This document shows positions 48,314-60,642 of a DNA stretch of 64,000 nucleotides, in pieces. The notes below the pieces were generated by a model. That model was not told the DNA's origin. It saw nothing but the letters and a program-made list of their open reading frames with translations, and ran no database searches. This stretch comes from Chamaelirium japonicum (Eukaryota; Streptophyta; Magnoliopsida; Liliales; Melanthiaceae), in contig OX393557.1 of the NCBI GenBank assembly GCA_947650365.1, positions 868,001 to 932,000 of the forward strand, written 5' to 3'. Position numbers and translations under genes: made by a program. Position 1 is the stretch's first letter, and each line of letters starts with the position of its first letter.

Positions 48314-50499
48314 GCCTAAATCGTTCGCAGCTCTGATTTGGGTTGGTCGCCCTATCAGGATAAGCTGTTGGAATGACAGAGCATAAGAATCTCCATAATG
48401 GTCATTACCAGGCATAGTGTCTGTGGCCGAACGGAACCAATACGGTGCACAGATCGGTGAGAAAACATCGGTACACATAACCATGTTTCTGCTTAGGGTA
48501 ATCGGTCCTAAACCCTGAGGAACCATGATCGATGGACTAACCAGTTATGTGTAACTTTGGTTCACCAACGTGTGAGGGATCTAACCATGACCCAATACCA
48601 CGGTGCGCTGGGTTACCGGGCTGGTGTTGCATCGGTATGCCACTCTTGCAGGCCATCCACATCCTTACCGGGAGGTGCGTTCCTTGATATGACATACACC
48701 GCACTAAAACCAGGCCTGGTGGTCAGCAGTTAAGCTGTTGACCGGATCCGGTTGCTTGGACAAAACGATCGGAGGTGCGATGTGATAGTCAACCTGGAAG
48801 GAACCTAGTCATATGGTCACTCGAGTCTAACGGTGCTCTCCACCGCTCGAGTTGACTCATGGCACAAAGTGGAGGGACATCATATTACCAATACTAAGCG
48901 GAGAGCAGGGGTATGCGAGAGAGCTTAATAAGTCTGGGAGAATTGGAGTGCAGCCTGCGTCGCACTCTGGGTGGCCACGCAGGTTAACCGGAACCCAGAG
49001 GATTGACAGGGACACTTAGGTAGTGTGTCGATCGGGTTCGGTTGGAAGCCATGAATCCTAGTCCCTGAAGGTTCCACCCTATCCACTATCATTACGGATC
49101 ATTACTTTCTCCTTGTCTCACATCATATTATGAGTTGAAGAAATAATGCCTAATCATCCTATATTCCGTGAGTGCATCGCACTGGAGTATGGTGGTTGCA
49201 CAGGACTAAGTGTGTTCACTAGGGGGCAACCCCAGAGTAGTGTAGAGACATACGATGTTGTTATTATACCATGAGGAGTCAATTCCGTGTGTGTGTGTTG
49301 CACTAGAACACAGAATACGAGTTTAGTAATTTTTACTATGGGGCACCCCACCTTTTACTAAGGGCACCCTAGTAAATAGTAAAAATATTATTCATCATCC
49401 CATGGTGTATTGACTTGTTGTTGATGCCGATGAGGTGCCCTAAGTGTTAGGGTGCATTATCATGCACGAAGATGGGCCATACATAGTCCCGCATGAGGTG
49501 AACGACCACTAGATGCATGGGGGCATTTTGGTCATTTCAAAATGTCCCGCATGCCCTAATGGCCGCCATCCTCACTAGGGCTAGATTGCATGGCCATCAA
49601 ACTTATAATTAATGGATTAATTCAGATTTAAAAGCTTTTGAATCATCTCCTTAATTACAACAATTTTAATATGGCAACTAGTAATAAAAAGGGGCATTGA
49701 ATTTGAGAGTAATGATATGGAGAGAGAGAGGAACGGTTTCAAATAATAAGGGAGAGTAAGGGGCACAAATTTAAGATCTGAAATGGTGAATCCTTCTTAG
49801 ATTTCCTATGAAGAATCAAACCCCCTTCACTTATGGTTCGGATTTTTAGCCATCTCTCTCTCTCGAGTTCATCTCTTCTCTCTCCCTTATCTTCTTCTCC
49901 AAGTGTGTGTGTGAGATTGATGGAGATCGCTTGCACTCTGAGGCACTCAGAGATTAGAGTGCAAGGATCCGGGACGATATGTGAGATCGGGTGAATCCAA
50001 TAAGATTCATTTCTCTCTTGCGCGAGGATCCCGCTCGTGATTGCTGCCCAGATTTTACGGACAGATCTGCACTGTTTCGATTACTGTAGCAGTTAAAGAA
50101 GTACAAATAACTTCAAGCTACTTGCAAATTCTTGGCGTTGAAGTCTTCTTTCCGAAAAATCAAGTTTCGCTCCGTTCCGATGTCGGGATAGAAAGTTACG
50201 GCCTTCGGACTGAAGTGTGTTCGTGCAGATCCGAATTCATCTTCATCAACATTGAAGAAATTCTTCGCGGTGTTAAATCCCGCACGAAGGTATAACCTAC
50301 TAACCCCTAGATCTATCATAATGCATATATATGAAATATGTTAATCATTTCGATAAATTACTATAGGGGTTCGATTTGTATTTGTTTTATCATTTGCACA
50401 TATGATTAATATGAATGAAAATTTTAAAATGCACCGCACACCGAAACAATCCTTGCAATTAACTCCACCTTCCGTTGCGCCTCTGATATTATTCCAACA
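48314..50499 (+). repeat. Copia left LTR, missing first 180 bp
   Basis: Aligns by eye along its full length to 60823-62990. It starts at GCCTAAATCGTTCGCAGC and ends at ATTCCAACA. Relative to the right copy it has a 20-bp insert at 48791-48810 that duplicates a TAGTC edge. The deleted first 180 bp include the TATAAAGG seen in the right LTR (60719), so this copy may lack its promoter. Open frames seen on both strands (48266-48526, 50041-50295) recur in the right LTR and are non-coding matches. Confidence 0.93.
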
Positions 50500-50501
50500 A
50501 A

Positions 50502-50513
50502 TGGTATCAGAGC
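50502..50513 (+). promoter_or_regulatory. Primer-binding site (initiator Met-tRNA)
   Basis: TGGTATCAGAGC, three bases after the CCAACA end of the left LTR, is complementary to the 3' end of plant initiator methionine tRNA. It primes minus-strand DNA synthesis in most plant copia elements. Confidence 0.95.
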
Positions 50514-51640
50514 CATTTTGGTGTGCGATTCATGAGAAAATTTTTCATGGAACGAATCGTATGTGCATTTGATGAACGAATGCGTCACCGGGGTTTGCGT
50601 AGATCATATATTCATATATGTCGCATGTTATGCATAGTGTGTTTTGCAGGGCACCGCTATAGTGTGATTGTTTGCTTTCGGGGGTCGAACCCCGAAATTT
50701 AATTGCATGGTATTTCGATTGTTTCTGTAATGAATGAATGTAAGGCCTAAAGGGACAAGCGCGTGGAGGTTGACCACGGCTTGGTTTTTCTCGGCCCTTA
50801 TTTGTATTCTTGTCTTTTTTCTTCTACCTAGGAAAATGTGTACGAACGAGCAATTGCTCAAAGCGTACTAGTATTTTCAGTTACAGGTTGAAGTCTTGGA
50901 GGATAAGGATAGATCGAAGATTCATCACTGGAGGACCGAGTGCGGTGGCCCGAAGCAAGAGGAATCTCTGGAAGATGCCATTGAAGAAATGTCAGAGCAT
51001 TGCTAGTCAGGTTCAGGGGTCGGACCCTGAACTTGATATCAATGGATATTTGTTTTTCCTTGGTTGGATATTTCTTTAAACCCCGGTGAAAGAATATAAT
51101 CTGATGCAGTATGTGTTAGTTTGTGGGATGCCTATTCCCCACTTGGTCTATGCGACCATTAGGTTAGATCTCCATTTAATGACACCCGTAGTCTAATTGG
51201 TGTTTGATGGTAGTTGGATCCCATAACACTCGGTTATGCCACCGTGATGTAATGACCGGCACTCCAATGTGTTTTCGCCCAGAGCAACCCAGTTATCATA
51301 ATATTATTTTAATAGCTTTGGTTGTGGTGCTGTTGGTTGTACTCGAGCGGGACCAGGCAATGGGTCCCGGACCCGGGTTGCGAGGCAACACAGTGTTGGT
51401 GGAATGATGCGTGTGCAAGGGTGTGAGTATGTTGTGCATGTGTGCGTGCATGCGTGCAAAGTGTTAAGCGTGCTTGTGAGTACATAATATAATTTTTTTA
51501 TATATAATTGTTTGTATGCTGTCGACTGGGGTTTGTCCCTATAGCAACCCGCCGCTGAGCAGTGCAGATTTCGGGACTCAGCAGGGTCAACCCACGCTTC
51601 GACCTAAGGCCGAAATATGATCTCGATCAACCGATCATAC
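50514..51640 (+). other. Copia leader, no clear gene
   Basis: About 1.1 kb after the primer site. A short acidic frame around 50881-51000 reads LEDKDRSKIHHWRTE and EESLEDAIEEMSEH before a stop. It looks protein-like, but I cannot assign it. The rest (GGATCCCATAACACTCGG, GTGCATGTGTGCGTGCATGC) shows no conserved motif. Confidence 0.4.
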
Positions 51641-51897
51641 TAGATAGGGTGGTCTCGGCTTTCGAGACGTAGACCGACTTCTGATTTTCCCGGCCCCAAG
51701 ATCCATCTCTCTCCTTCCCCATCCATCGGATTTCAATCCGACGTACCAGGACTCCACCACACTACTCAAAAAAAAAATAATAATAAAATAAAAATAAAAG
51801 TCTATCTTAACCCAACTTATGTACACCCCAACCCATTTCCATCCAACCCGTCAAACCTATTCAACCAACCCCATCTCCAAACCCAAAAACCCAACAA

Positions 51898-51969
<72 letters not shown>

Positions 51970-54300
51970 AACCCAAACCCATCCCCAACCCTCACCCAAC
52001 CCCCAAACACAAAACCCGACCCATTCCTCTCTCTCTCTCTCTCTCTCTCTCTCATCTGAACTCTCTCCTCTCAGATCTCTCTCCCTCTCTTCGGATCTCC
52101 TTCCCCTCTCTTCGGATCTCAGCTCCCCCCTCTCACCCGACCCTCTCTCTCTCTCTCCCCAAAACCCGATCCGACCTGACCCTCTCCCCCAAAGACCGCC
52201 GCCTCTCCCCTCATCTCGAGACCGGGATTTCGGCCCGGATTCCCACCGGTCGCCGCGCCCCTACCCTGCTGTCGCCCCCCCCCCCCCCCCTACCCAGTCG
52301 GTCGTCGCCCCCTATCCTGCAGTCGCCGCCCCCTTACGCCCTTTTAAAAGAAAACCTAACCCGACCCCTTTCCCTCTCCTCAGTTCGACCCCCTCTCCCA
52401 TCCGATCTCTCTCTTCCCCCTTCGGTCTCTCTCTCCCTCTCCATCTCTCTCTCTCTCTTCTGATCCCTCGATCTCCTTCTGGGTGGCTGCGCGCAGCCGA
52501 CTGGAGTAGAGGTGGCCGGCGTCCGAGGGGAAGCAGCCGACCGGGAAAGGAACAACAGCCACCACCACCCCCTTTTGATCTCTCTCTCTCTTGCTCCCAA
52601 TCACCCTCTCTCTGTGGTGATTCGGCACGTGACGAGGCAAGAGAAGGAGCATCCGACTGGAGCAAAGGCAGCCAACACACGAGAAGAGCAAGGAGGAGGA
52701 GGAGCTGCGATGGTTCCCCCCTGAGTTGGGTCAGCCCCTCTTCCCCCCCCCCCTCTTCATCATTCTCATTCTTTTTGTTGTTTCTGTTGAGACCGGCCCA
52801 ACCCGCAACCCTAGGTGGCCTTTGCCATGTTGCAGCCATGGCTGCCGGCCTAGTGGATGGCTTCTGCGCAGCCATCGAGGCCAAACCCAGTAGGTCAGCC
52901 CCTACACCCCCTCGCTCTTTAACTTTGCATGAGCCAAGCCTTACGATTGTTTGCCTTTTTTTTTACCAACGTAATGGCCGCCGGCCATGTGGCCGGCGAT
53001 TGAACGATGACACCCACAGTCATGAGCACCCCATCACTAGACACATGCCTCGACAACCCCCAACCCCTGTGGTGGTTGATCGCAACCATTGACCCCTACA
53101 TGGCATTTGGAGTTCATGCCATGACCTGTTAAACCTTCTTGAATGGTCATTTTCCGACCCACCATGTGTTGCGATTCAGCGAAAACCTCTTGATGGTTAA
53201 TAATCTTAATTCTTTCACCGATTCGGTTATGGTTGTATTCGACCGAGTTTCGAGCCCTCATCTCGAGATAATGAGCCAATATCTTCGGGCCATGCCTACC
53301 TCGACGTCGGCACTTCCCATGATCACCACATAAATTATTATGTGCAGTTGTGACTCCAACATTGCTAGGCAATTAAGTCAAGCCATAGGGCATCAACGAC
53401 TATCGATAGGCCCCTTGGCCTTGAACTTAGCCCTAGCCTTGCCCTACCTTGTTTCTTGTGCAAACCCATCGTGCCGTTGCACACGGTGTCATGAGCCACC
53501 ATGTTGGTCATTTATTTCCTCACTCGTAGTGGCCATTACTCCCTCTATGTCAACCCTACCCATTTCGAGACACGATCTGACGAGGCATGTTACTTAATTT
53601 TTTTATCATAATTGTATATGTCGATCAAGCCCCTTAAGCCCACACGTGTGGTTAACGGGCCTGATCTTATCGGGTCGCGCATGCCTCGGGATTGATAATA
53701 CCGATGCAGATTCGACCGCCTAGGTATAGTAAGGTCATAGAATACCTTGAGTAGCCATGTGCGCACGAAGCCGACCCATGACGGCAATGATGCGCTACTT
53801 AGCGGCCTAGACTGGCCACTAGTACGATTCCCGTGTAAACCCCTCCTTGCATGCTAGTGGCAATAGCCAATGCGGATGCGACCGTTTTGGCAGAATAGTA
53901 TAGTTGAGCTGTAGTGGGATTCTTCGCATCGGCAATGCCAACTGACCAAGACTTTAGCATCGTTTTGCGTGCCGATACACTGGCATCCGATAACACCTAA
54001 ATTTCTCGACTCGGCCAACTCGGCCCTAAACCCGCATTATTCGTTAGCAAGCATTGACCATGGGTCCACTATGTATGAATTTGGCAGTGCGTAACTGGGA
54101 CGATTCAGCCGTAGATGGAGCAGAGACCGATCAAGAGCAGTTAACGAGAATTTGTGCACGATCGACAACCAGGTGACATCTACTTCCCTTCCCGTGGTCT
54201 TTGATAGTGGGAAATGAGCACAACTATGGTAGGTGTCCTCGATACTGCATGCGGATCCCGCCGGGCATCGCTGCATGTGGTCATGTGGACCCCTCCTTGT
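51641..54300. other. Unassigned pyrimidine- and GC-rich region inside the copia element
   Basis: A composition break from its surroundings: CT microsatellites, C-runs at about 52278-52290 and 52745, then GC-rich sequence to 54300. Long open frames on both strands between 51819 and 53600 are Ser/Leu/Pro- or Arg/Glu-rich and follow the CT repeats, so I do not call genes. A word ACCCCTCCTTG(C/T)ATGC occurs near 53838 and 54289. It could be part of a nested element (for example a long gypsy LTR or leader), but no matching ends or target duplication were found. Confidence 0.4.
51901..51968. repeat. (CT)n microsatellite
   Basis: About 34 uninterrupted CT dinucleotides, with further shorter CT tracts at 52027-52053, 52145-52158 and 52446-52460. 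Confidence 0.97.
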
Positions 54301-54324
54301 ATGCGAAGCCGCGAGTCCGGCGAC

Positions 54325-54415
54325 GCATGCTTTAAAATATTATTAAAATAGGCATGCTTTAAAATATTAATAAAATAATCATACTTTAAAATATTAATAA
54401 ATTAATAATAATTTT
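54325..54415 (+). repeat. Three copies of a ~28-bp AT-rich repeat
   Basis: CATGCTTTAAAATATTATTA, CATGCTTTAAAATATTAATA and CATACTTTAAAATATTAATA succeed each other, each followed by AAATA or AATTAA. Confidence 0.85.
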
Positions 54416-57180
54416 TGCATGGACACCGTAATTAGGTATTTCCCTTAAATTAAAATGTAATTTGATTAAATAATAATTATCGGGGCCCACCCTCCTGAGT
54501 GGAGTGTGGAGACCTGGACACACGGGAATACGGGCGAGAGTAATTTAAGTTTATTGTGATGCATGGGTTGCGAGAGTAGTGCGGGACCAGGGTTAAAACG
54601 TTGCAAATCATTAATTAATGCATGTACCTTTTTATCTGTCTCGGTATATTTTTTAAAAGTAGTTATTCACTATGTTGAGTTTTTTGACACTTTTGTTTAA
54701 TAATAATATAATATGATAATCTATATTGTGGAAAGATTGGACCCCGTGCGCGCAAGGGCCGTGAACCACCCTGCGCGCACAGCCGAAGATCAGTAGGCTA
54801 GGGGGTCACGGGCAGGGATTGTGGTAAAGCCAATAGGTGGTGCCCTCGAAGAGGGATTGGCCTAGCAATCCTGTTCCGGGGTAGTTGAAGCCCCCAAGGA
54901 AAGCAAGTTGGGCGGTAGAGCTCCACCGTGAAAGACGGGAAACCCCTTATGATCATATGGGTGACTTTGCGCATGGTGTCGGAGTATGCGCGGCGAGAGA
55001 GTTGGCCCTCTACATCGAAATAAAAGGCCCTATAGTAATGCCCGACCGGGGGCAGGATGAACAAAATATCCGAGGTTCACAGTATGATAGATATTTGCTA
55101 ATTACAACTATGGAATCTTTATGCGAATTATGAAATTTTAGAGCATGATAATCTAGTAACATTTAGATGTTCTTTTTTTTTAAATAGTTCATTAATACTA
55201 TAGAACATTGAATGAACTTTAATATTAGACAATCTAGTAGCAATAGGAATTGTATGAGGAAATAGACTGCTGGTAATATTAGGTTATTCTTCTGGGAATA
55301 CTAATATTACGCACTAGAATTCCTAAAGATAATTTAATCGGTTGTCTCATATTATTAAAGGCTATTAGGATGTCACTAGCCATTAATTTGGCTAATCTCC
55401 CAATTTCTCATTGGGGGCTACTCTTTCCCACGAGTAGGCTCTTATGCAGGTTTAGAGGCTCAGGATCGGAGTAGCGGTGGTAGTTCAGAGACAGAGTTGG
55501 TGTCCTACCTTGTCTTCCTTTTTAGTATGTCAATTTTTGTAGTAGTACTTTTTTCATTCGATGTAATCGACATGGATTGGAATAAGAGTTTATAAGTTCT
55601 TTAGTTTAGTGCTCTGAGTTTGATAGTAGTAGTGTGCCAGCTGAATTTTTGGGTAAGCCTCTCCTCAAGGCCCCAAGCCTAGTTTAGACCACAATGAAAA
55701 TATAAGGAGAGATTGACCTAATTTGACAAACCCGTAGATAGGACCCATAAACCACTGCCCGAGTGTTAGGGAGTGGGTGAGGCTACTCGGCTCGCCATCA
55801 GAGGCTTGAGTCTCGTGCTCCTTTAAGAGGGACTTCTGTCAGCATGTGGGGCACCGGCAGGCCGCACATGCTGAGAGGATAGCCCGGTTGAAGGTTGAGC
55901 GTGATCATCTCTTTATCGACAAAAAATTTATCTCTCTTTTGAAAATAAAAAAAAATATTTTTCACAAAAATCAAGTTTTAAAATACCCCTTGTTTCTCCC
56001 CCGTCCTTTTTCATTTATGAGAGAGTCGAAGACCTGTGAGAAACCCTAATTGGTGTAGTTAGTCGACTAAACCCTAAATCCCTTGGTTTTTCCTCACCTC
56101 ACACCCCAGGAATCGGTCCCAGATTTCTGGGGCGTGACAGTTAGGTAGAGGTCCGACGGAGGTTATCGGATGTCCCTAATTGGTTTGACATCGAAACCAA
56201 TAGTGATGTGGTGATCATCTACGACATCAGACATCAAGTTAGTTATGAGGAGTCATACTAATGGAAGACCTTTCCTTGTGTATCTAGATCATAGGCTAGG
56301 CTCTAGAGTACAAAGGGTAATGATCAATTTATTTAGTATTGAAGGCTTGGAGAGTACGTAATGTGATTCTCGGGAGAAAGGTGACAACTGAGTATCCACG
56401 GGATAGGGACTATGGTCCTTTCCAGGCCTATCTATACTTTATAAGAGGTCTTAACTCTAGTGGGAGCGCGGTATGACCAGGGTCTAGGTCTAGGTTGTCG
56501 TAACCTAGGATCTAAAATACTTGCATTAAAATAACCCTCACTATAATTAAGGGATGTGTAAGAGGACTCAGTGTGAGTGCCCCTGGCCTCCACGGCCAAT
56601 TGCTGAATTTCTGGGTGATAGGGTATGGCTCAACATCCCCCTCGGGTGAGAGTTATGTTCTGTCATGCCGAAGGCTTAGCAGTCTCCTTCGGGATATGGT
56701 GGTCACGATGCCAGGAGAGAAGGGCTTTTCCCGCCCTTGCGGGAGCTGCATGAACTCCCGTGTCGTGATTGCCTAGGCTCGTGGGTAAGCATCCGAAGCA
56801 CCCGTGAGACTACCCGTTGCGTCGCATGGAGATCACGGGGGGGTGGCCAAAAGGTACCATGGTCCATCATAGCCCGATGTGGCAGATTTGGATTGGGTCG
56901 GAAAGATCCGATGTGAGCGGAGGACGATACACACTGCCCCCTCGGACGGGTGTATCTGAATCCGAGATCTCACATACATGGTAAATTACTCCATGGAGAT
57001 GTCTTCGCTTTAAGGGTAGCGTTGGCATATGGATGTAATTAGCTTGTTTTAAAAATATCCTTAAAATAAGTTTTAATACAATCTATATTCAACCATAGAT
57101 CCCCTATCCGCTATCCCATTAGACAACTAGATAACGGGTACCGACTTCGTAGACCGGTAATGCCAACATGACCTTATATT
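54416..57180. other. Unassigned region between the AT repeat and copia gag
   Basis: No intact gene. A GTGCGCGCA (54746) / TGCGCGCAC (54772) inverted repeat could form a hairpin. The string TCTGGGGCGTGACA ending at 56148 resembles the 3' end of some plant gypsy LTRs (complement TGTCACGCCCC), but no partner start was found upstream. Frames at 54885, 55846 and 56573 do not resemble known proteins. The region probably mixes copia leader with older insertions. Confidence 0.4.
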
Positions 57181-57197
57181 TAGGGTTGGTAAACTAC

Positions 57198-57658
57198 AAT
57201 GGCTATAAATCTTAATGTCCCTAAACCAGACCCATCGGGTCTAGATGCCACTGTGGTACAGGCTAGGGCATATAACGACTAACGAAAGTCTGTAGAGATG
57301 TGCAAGTGCTATGTCATAGCATACTTGCGGACAACTCTTCAAAAGTAAGTCAGACATATGCCAGGTCCTCTGATGTAATGTTATGTTACAACATCAGATG
57401 TCTGAGGGGCGCAGTCAAATGACTCGCTATCTTACCATCAAGAAACTTGTCAGTACTAAGATGTTTGATGGAATACTAGTTTGGAAACATATTCTTGGGT
57501 TCCAGAGCGAACTGGTTTTCTTTGACATAGTGCTAGATGTCGAGGTGATGGAGAACATCAGTCTTGCATCCTTATATGGAACCTTTGAAGGATTTGTCAG
57601 AGACTTCAGCCTTTACAAACTGGAGATGACAAATGCGAAACTTCTGGGAGCTATCTAG
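57198..57658 (+). pseudogene. Copia gag (UBN2-like) remnant
   Basis: Gag would form the cytoplasmic virus-like particle of the retrotransposon. The open part (57383-57658) reads SLASLYGTFEGFVRDFSLYK followed by LEMTNAKLLGAI. This fits the pattern of the copia gag region where short leucines and a phenylalanine-rich helix precede the zinc knuckle. No CCHC zinc knuckle is visible. Upstream codons are broken by stops. Position immediately before integrase supports the call, and sequence alone gives only moderate confidence. Confidence 0.6.
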
Positions 57659-58365
57659 GTCACTAAGGATAGGATCAAGATTATAGGTGATTCCTTTAGT
57701 GCATAACTTAGGCCTTTTATGAAGTGCCTAAAAGTAAGAACTGATCAGAAACTAAAAACAATGCCTGTATAGAATCAGGAGCGGACTCTTAAGTCTGGTG
57801 AAGCCTAGTACGAAAGTGCTTCCGATGTGGCAACACAAGGGGTATTGGAAGATTGAATATGGTCTCAGGGTGGCAGGATAGGTAAACATCAACTCTTAGC
57901 AGAGTTGAATTGCTATCTAGTAACAGTTCTTCTGCTTCTTGAAATATAGACGTTATATCTATAGAGATTCAAGGAAAGTAGAAGGTTACTTATTGGTAAG
58001 GTGGTCCTAGCATAGATACTGATACCATAACTACTACGGAAGCTGTTAATATGTTATCTTAGATTTTTCGATAGAAGGATTTTGATCCTTAGAGATTTAG
58101 TTATGTTTCCTCCAAGCTAAATAAAGGTTTTCAGTTCTAATAGATAAATTGAGTGCATCTCTTAAACTAAATAGGTACCTTCATTGCTAAATGAATAGCT
58201 CATAATAATCTCTTTGTATTAAAATCTAGTTCGAAAATAGATTACATAACATATGTAGTGCCTAATTCATATTCATCTTAATCCTTAGGATAACCTAACC
58301 CAATTGTGGCTCCTATGACTTAGATATATTGTCTCAGACATAATTCAAAGGTTAGTGAAGGCCGA
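57659..58365 (+). pseudogene. Degenerate gag-protease interval
   Basis: Between the gag remnant and the integrase. No frame longer than about 40 codons holds, and neither a zinc knuckle nor the protease D(S/T)G motif could be identified with confidence. By copia order the protease belongs here. Confidence 0.4.
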
Positions 58366-59170
58366 GTTTCTACATACAGATCTCTCGGAGACCCTTTTGA
58401 CCTATGAGTCTTGTTTGGAAGGCAAAATGACTAAAAGGGCCACTGAGGTATTGGAGTTAACCCATTCTGACGTATGTGGTTCCAAGAGCATCCAGATGGA
58501 TAATATCCATTGGATGAGTTCCATAGGTACTTGATGGGGCATAGGATAATATCCCAGTTAATTGCTCCAGGGACACTATGCCAGAATGGAATATATAAGA
58601 GAAGGAATCAGACCCTGTTGGACATGGTCTATAGAATGATGACTTTTGCCAAGTTTACTACCCACCTTCTATGGGTTACACCCTGAGAAACAGTAGAGTA
58701 TATCTTGAATAATGTCTCATCTAATCAATGCCTCATACCCCTGAAAAGCTGTGATCTGAGCGAAAGCCGATACTACGGCATTTTAGTATATGGGGATGTC
58801 CTGCATATGTGCAGAAGGACAAGAGGGATAAGATGGAGACTAAGTTCAAGGTGTATCTATTTATAGGTTATCCTAGAAAAATATGAGGTGGACTATCCAT
58901 GATCCTGAGGAATAGAAGGTGATCGTTTCTACAAATGCCATCTACCTAGAGCGGGATTCTATTATAGACCATATGTCCACTAGTAAGGTAGTTCTGGGTG
59001 AATTACTGGATACTAGTGGAGAGTGCATGATCGGAAATGTAGTGGTAGTAGATGATGCAGACACTAGTATACCAGAAACTGTAAAAATATTTTGCTCTGT
59101 ACCACAACCATCTTGTCACAGTGGGAGCACCATTAGAGCTCTTGAAAGATTTTATGGACAAACTTTGTAA
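58366..59170 (+). pseudogene. Copia integrase remnant
   Basis: Integrase inserts the cDNA into host DNA. Visible parts in order: pre-integrase tail ESCLEGKMTKRA, core start LELTHSDVCGS (relatives have HTDVCGP), GTLCQNGIYKRRNQTLLDMV with the catalytic Glu replaced by Tyr or shifted, and TFAKFTTHLLWV, YILNNVSSNQCL, then the C-terminal FVGYP-like region and an open stretch 58919-59170 (VSTNAIYLERDS). Numerous stops and small indels separate these pieces. About 150 bp of the core, including the second catalytic Asp region, appears deleted after 58540. Confidence 0.82.
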
Positions 59171-59184
59171 ATTAGTCCATAAAT

Positions 59185-59870
59185 TCAAGATTATGGCCCC
59201 TTGAGCTACGACGAAGAAGTGAAATTTTTTGACAGAACTATCTGACAGAAAGTCATGGAGGCAAAGCTTGCATCAGTGTCCAGTGATACTCTTTTGTACC
59301 AGCGTTGACCAAAGCTTTATTAAAGCATATTTGGATTGTGTCAAAGTGAAAGACCCGTGTAAGCGGATCACTGTGCGCACCCTCCCTCGAGTGGGCGTAT
59401 ACTGAATCTAAGGCTTGCGCAACTGGCAACTTAGCCCATTGGGTAGAAGTTGGCAGAAGAGAGGATATATGATGCAGTTTCCAGGCTTAAGAGTTAACAG
59501 GTCAGGGAATACCTGGCTTACAGAATTGCAAAGGTTCATTTATGGACTGAAGCAAGTATCCAGGAGAAGCAATATCTATCTTGATCAAGTATGATCTATT
59601 CATACAGATTTGATCAAAATAAGCCAAGTGTATACAAGAGGAGCGATGAAACTATAGAGGTGTACTTAGTACTTTACATAGACGATGTTCTACTGATTGA
59701 AAATAAAGTAGGAACGTTGCCTAAGTTAAATGTCTGGTTATTATCTTAATACGACTGAAAGACCTTCGTGAGGCGAGTTATGTTGTGGAGATCATGGTAA
59801 CTCGAGATCGTCATAACAGGATTCTCACGCTATCACAGGCTATGCATAGCGATATGGTTCTAGCCAGAAT
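59185..59870 (+). pseudogene. Copia reverse transcriptase remnant
   Basis: Copies RNA to cDNA in the particle. Seen: the SYDEEV start (59197), then a gap where the KARLVAKG/DVKTAFL part should be (degraded or replaced), IYGLKQVSRRS near 59535, YSYRFDQNKPSVYKRSDE, and the catalytic motif Y-I-D-D at 59675-59686 in LVLYIDDVLLIE. Then comes a LKDLREASYVVEIMVTRDR-like stretch with small indels, and LTLSQA. Frameshifts occur between nearly every pair of motifs. Confidence 0.85.
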
Positions 59871-60600
59871 CAATATACAAGACTCCAAAAGGGGTTTCTT
59901 CCTAAAGCTTGAAACTATCGAATGATATAAATCATATGACACCTAAGGAGATGGCAGAAATACAGAAGGTGCCCTATGCTTATGCAGAGGGTAGTCTTAT
60001 GTATGCCATGATTGTATAAGATGCTAGTTATCTGTTACACAACAGGAATAGTGGGTCGGTTTTAGTCGAATCCGGGTCCAGTTAACTGGACTGATGTGAA
60101 GAGTATACTCGATATCCTCGTCAAAGAAGGACTATGAGTTAGTTTACACTTCACAAGACTTGACGCCGATTGGATGAACAAGATCTGATTTAGCATCAGA
60201 TGTGTAATCCAGATAATCGACTTCAGGTATAGTTTTCACCTTGGGATGATAAGTGGTTAGTTAGCAGAGTGTGAAGCTATAATGCATCACTGGCTCCACT
60301 ACAGAAGCCTAAGCACATTGAAGTGTGCGAGGAGGAAAAATAGGTGGTATGGCTCGGTAAGTTCATAGTAAACTTGGAAAGCATACCAGAGGCTCAGTTT
60401 TTTGTTTTAACAACAAAAGAGCGATAGCAAGAGCCTAGGCACCACCATAAAGGGGAAACATAACAAATACAAATTCTACTTGATCTGGTAGTTTTAGGAG
60501 GAAAGGCAAGTGGCGGTAACTGAGGTAGCATCTGCAGATAATGTTGCTGATTTCTTTAGGGAATTCCTGCAAAGGCTTTTGGGTAGCATATAGAAGCTAT
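59871..60600 (+). pseudogene. Copia RNase H remnant
   Basis: Removes the RNA strand after cDNA synthesis. Recognisable: QDSKKG (59879), VPYAYAEGSLMYAMI (59971), DASYLLHNRNSGSV replaced from the usual ...VGIVSR region, then TGSTTEA (60288) of the catalytic Glu segment, VVWLGKFIVNLESIPEAQ, and HHKGKHNKYKFYLI (relatives have HIERKYHLIR). Stops and shifts throughout. It ends shortly before the polypurine tract. Confidence 0.83.
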
Positions 60601-60630
60601 AGAGCTTATGACCGTTTTTCCTCGCGAGAC

Positions 60631-60641
60631 CAAATGGGAGA
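60631..60641 (+). promoter_or_regulatory. Polypurine tract
   Basis: CAAATGGGAGA directly before TTGTTAGG. GTGGGAGATTGTTGG-type strings are the usual plus-strand primer/LTR border of plant copia elements and fix the right LTR start at 60643. Confidence 0.9.
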
Positions 60642-60642
60642 T

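Noticed and set aside
48266-48526. Gene shared with 60817-61035 (minus strand), and pairs 49154/61607 and 50041/62568
   Set aside because: Paired frames are simply the two LTR copies; the first even begins within satellite.
51819-52884. Ser/Leu-rich and Arg/Glu-rich proteins
   Set aside because: They follow the CT microsatellite and pyrimidine-rich tract on both strands.
52775-53597. Host gene exons in the GC-rich segment
   Set aside because: No domain recognised, frames overlap on both strands, no consistent splice structure.
54746-54780. Rho-independent-like terminator or ncRNA hairpin
   Set aside because: A 9-bp GC inverted repeat alone in a plant retrotransposon has no supporting context.
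51105-56153. Solo gypsy LTR ending in GGGGCGTGACA with GTTAG target duplication
   Set aside because: I looked for GTTAG followed by a TG start upstream and found no convincing left end.
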